The notes under the pieces: model-generated
Told to the model about the DNA's origin: nothing
Database searches by the model: none
Seen by the model: the letters and a program-made list of their open reading frames with translations, nothing else
Shown: positions 63,898-64,000 of the stretch, piece by piece
Position numbering within the stretch: the first letter of the stretch is position 1
Layout: every line of letters starts with the position of its first letter
Program-made: the position numbers and the translations under genes
Origin: Caldithrix sp.
GTDB lineage: Bacteria; Zhuqueibacterota; Zhuqueibacteria; Thermofontimicrobiales; Sulfurfontimicrobiaceae
Length of the DNA: 64,000 nt
Direction of reading: 5' to 3'
NCBI GenBank assembly: GCA_020722815.1
Contig: DYKB01000019.1
Coordinates: 38,139-102,138, forward strand

Positions 63898-64000
63898 AAC
63901 TGCCCTCACCCTAACCCTCTCCCGGTGTGAGAGGGGATAGCTACGCCCTCTCCCGGTGTGAGAGGGGATAGCTACGCCCTCTCCCGGTGTGAGAGGGGAT
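63898..64000. repeat. CCCTCACCC repeat expanding into a 31-bp tandem array
   Basis: After TGCCCTCACCCTAACC, a 31-bp unit (CTCTCCCGGTGTGAGAGGGG plus ATAGCTACGCC) starts at 63917, 63948 and 63979 and runs off the window. Each unit contains the hairpin CTCTC/GAGAG. No spacers vary, so it is not a CRISPR array. Confidence 0.8.

Larger units (their letters stand above)
63281..64000. other. repeat-dense right edge, no genes
   Basis: About 720 bp without a credible gene. It contains, in order, the 32-bp repeat (63458-63489), a partial MITE-like element (63704-63840), a half arm of the nested element (63840-63860) and the CCCTCACCC-type repeat that turns into a 31-bp tandem array. Frames at 63625-63862 lie inside these repeats. 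Confidence 0.6.

Noticed and set aside
63917..64000. CRISPR array
   Set aside because: The 31-bp period is a pure tandem repeat without unique spacers, and no cas gene is nearby.

Overview
The window is bacterial chromosomal DNA of about 40% G+C. It looks like a member of the Fibrobacterota-Chlorobiota-Bacteroidota (FCB) side of the tree, most like Calditrichota, KSB1 or Ignavibacteria-type lineages. The evidence is a short primary-type sigma factor (289 aa), a DUF4835/PorD-like protein and a PorV/PorQ-like barrel of the type IX secretion world, large TPR proteins paired with outer-membrane barrels, and frequent TTG starts with good Shine-Dalgarno sites. The best promoters read TTGAC(A/T)-N17-TATATT, the general sigma-70 form and not the Bacteroidota form. 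That taxonomic placement is inference. I found no rRNA, tRNA, CRISPR array, transposase or prophage.

Layout. 0-6 kb: a Tat-signal DegT-type aminotransferase, a secreted GxGYxYP protein, a TPR membrane protein and a P-loop kinase. 6-9 kb: an orphan EF-G gene with its own promoter, long leader and strong terminator. 9-14 kb: a tight surface-polysaccharide operon (three glycosyltransferases, a polyprenyl-phosphate sugar transferase, a DUF488 protein), then pyrimidine-nucleoside phosphorylase. 16-18 kb: a BlaI-type repressor translationally coupled to an M56 (BlaR1/MecR1-like) sensor carrying two TonB C-terminal domains, with a dyad operator in front. 18-22.5 kb: a minus-strand periplasmic molybdenum hydroxylase operon of PaoABC/YagTSR type, in the order small (Tat), large, FAD subunit. 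22.6-29.6 kb: glutathione peroxidase, methyltransferase, M23 peptidase, alkyltransferase-like protein, deoxynucleoside kinase, diacylglycerol-kinase-like lipid kinase, M20 peptidase. 30-35 kb: a 1004-aa TPR protein and a beta-barrel. 35-40 kb: HAD phosphatases, RNase Z, PHP phosphatase, a GT9/DUF6913-like protein. 40-47 kb: a cell-envelope block (HhH-barrel protein, PorV/PorQ-like, PorD-like, SppA, Ig-domain lipoprotein). 48-54.7 kb: sigma factor, HAD, YjbQ, NadE, a ten-SH3b-domain exported protein and a LysM protein. 55-61.7 kb: Yip1-type protein, a MacAB-like ABC exporter with two permeases, STAS and pentapeptide proteins. 62-63.3 kb: a GlmU-like nucleotidyltransferase with a shortened beta-helix.

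The intergenic spaces are unusually rich in short dispersed repeats: palindromic CGTAATGCGTGA-type elements (six sites), two kinds of MITE-like elements with 24-28 bp terminal inverted repeats, a 32-bp sequence present identically at both ends of the window, a 94-bp near-perfect hairpin nested in a second inverted repeat, and a 31-bp tandem repeat running off the right edge. No single cluster is clearly a new system. The strongest candidates for follow-up are the BlaI/M56-TonB sensor with its operator, the Tat-exported molybdoenzyme, the PorD/PorV/HhH-barrel group, and the repeat families.
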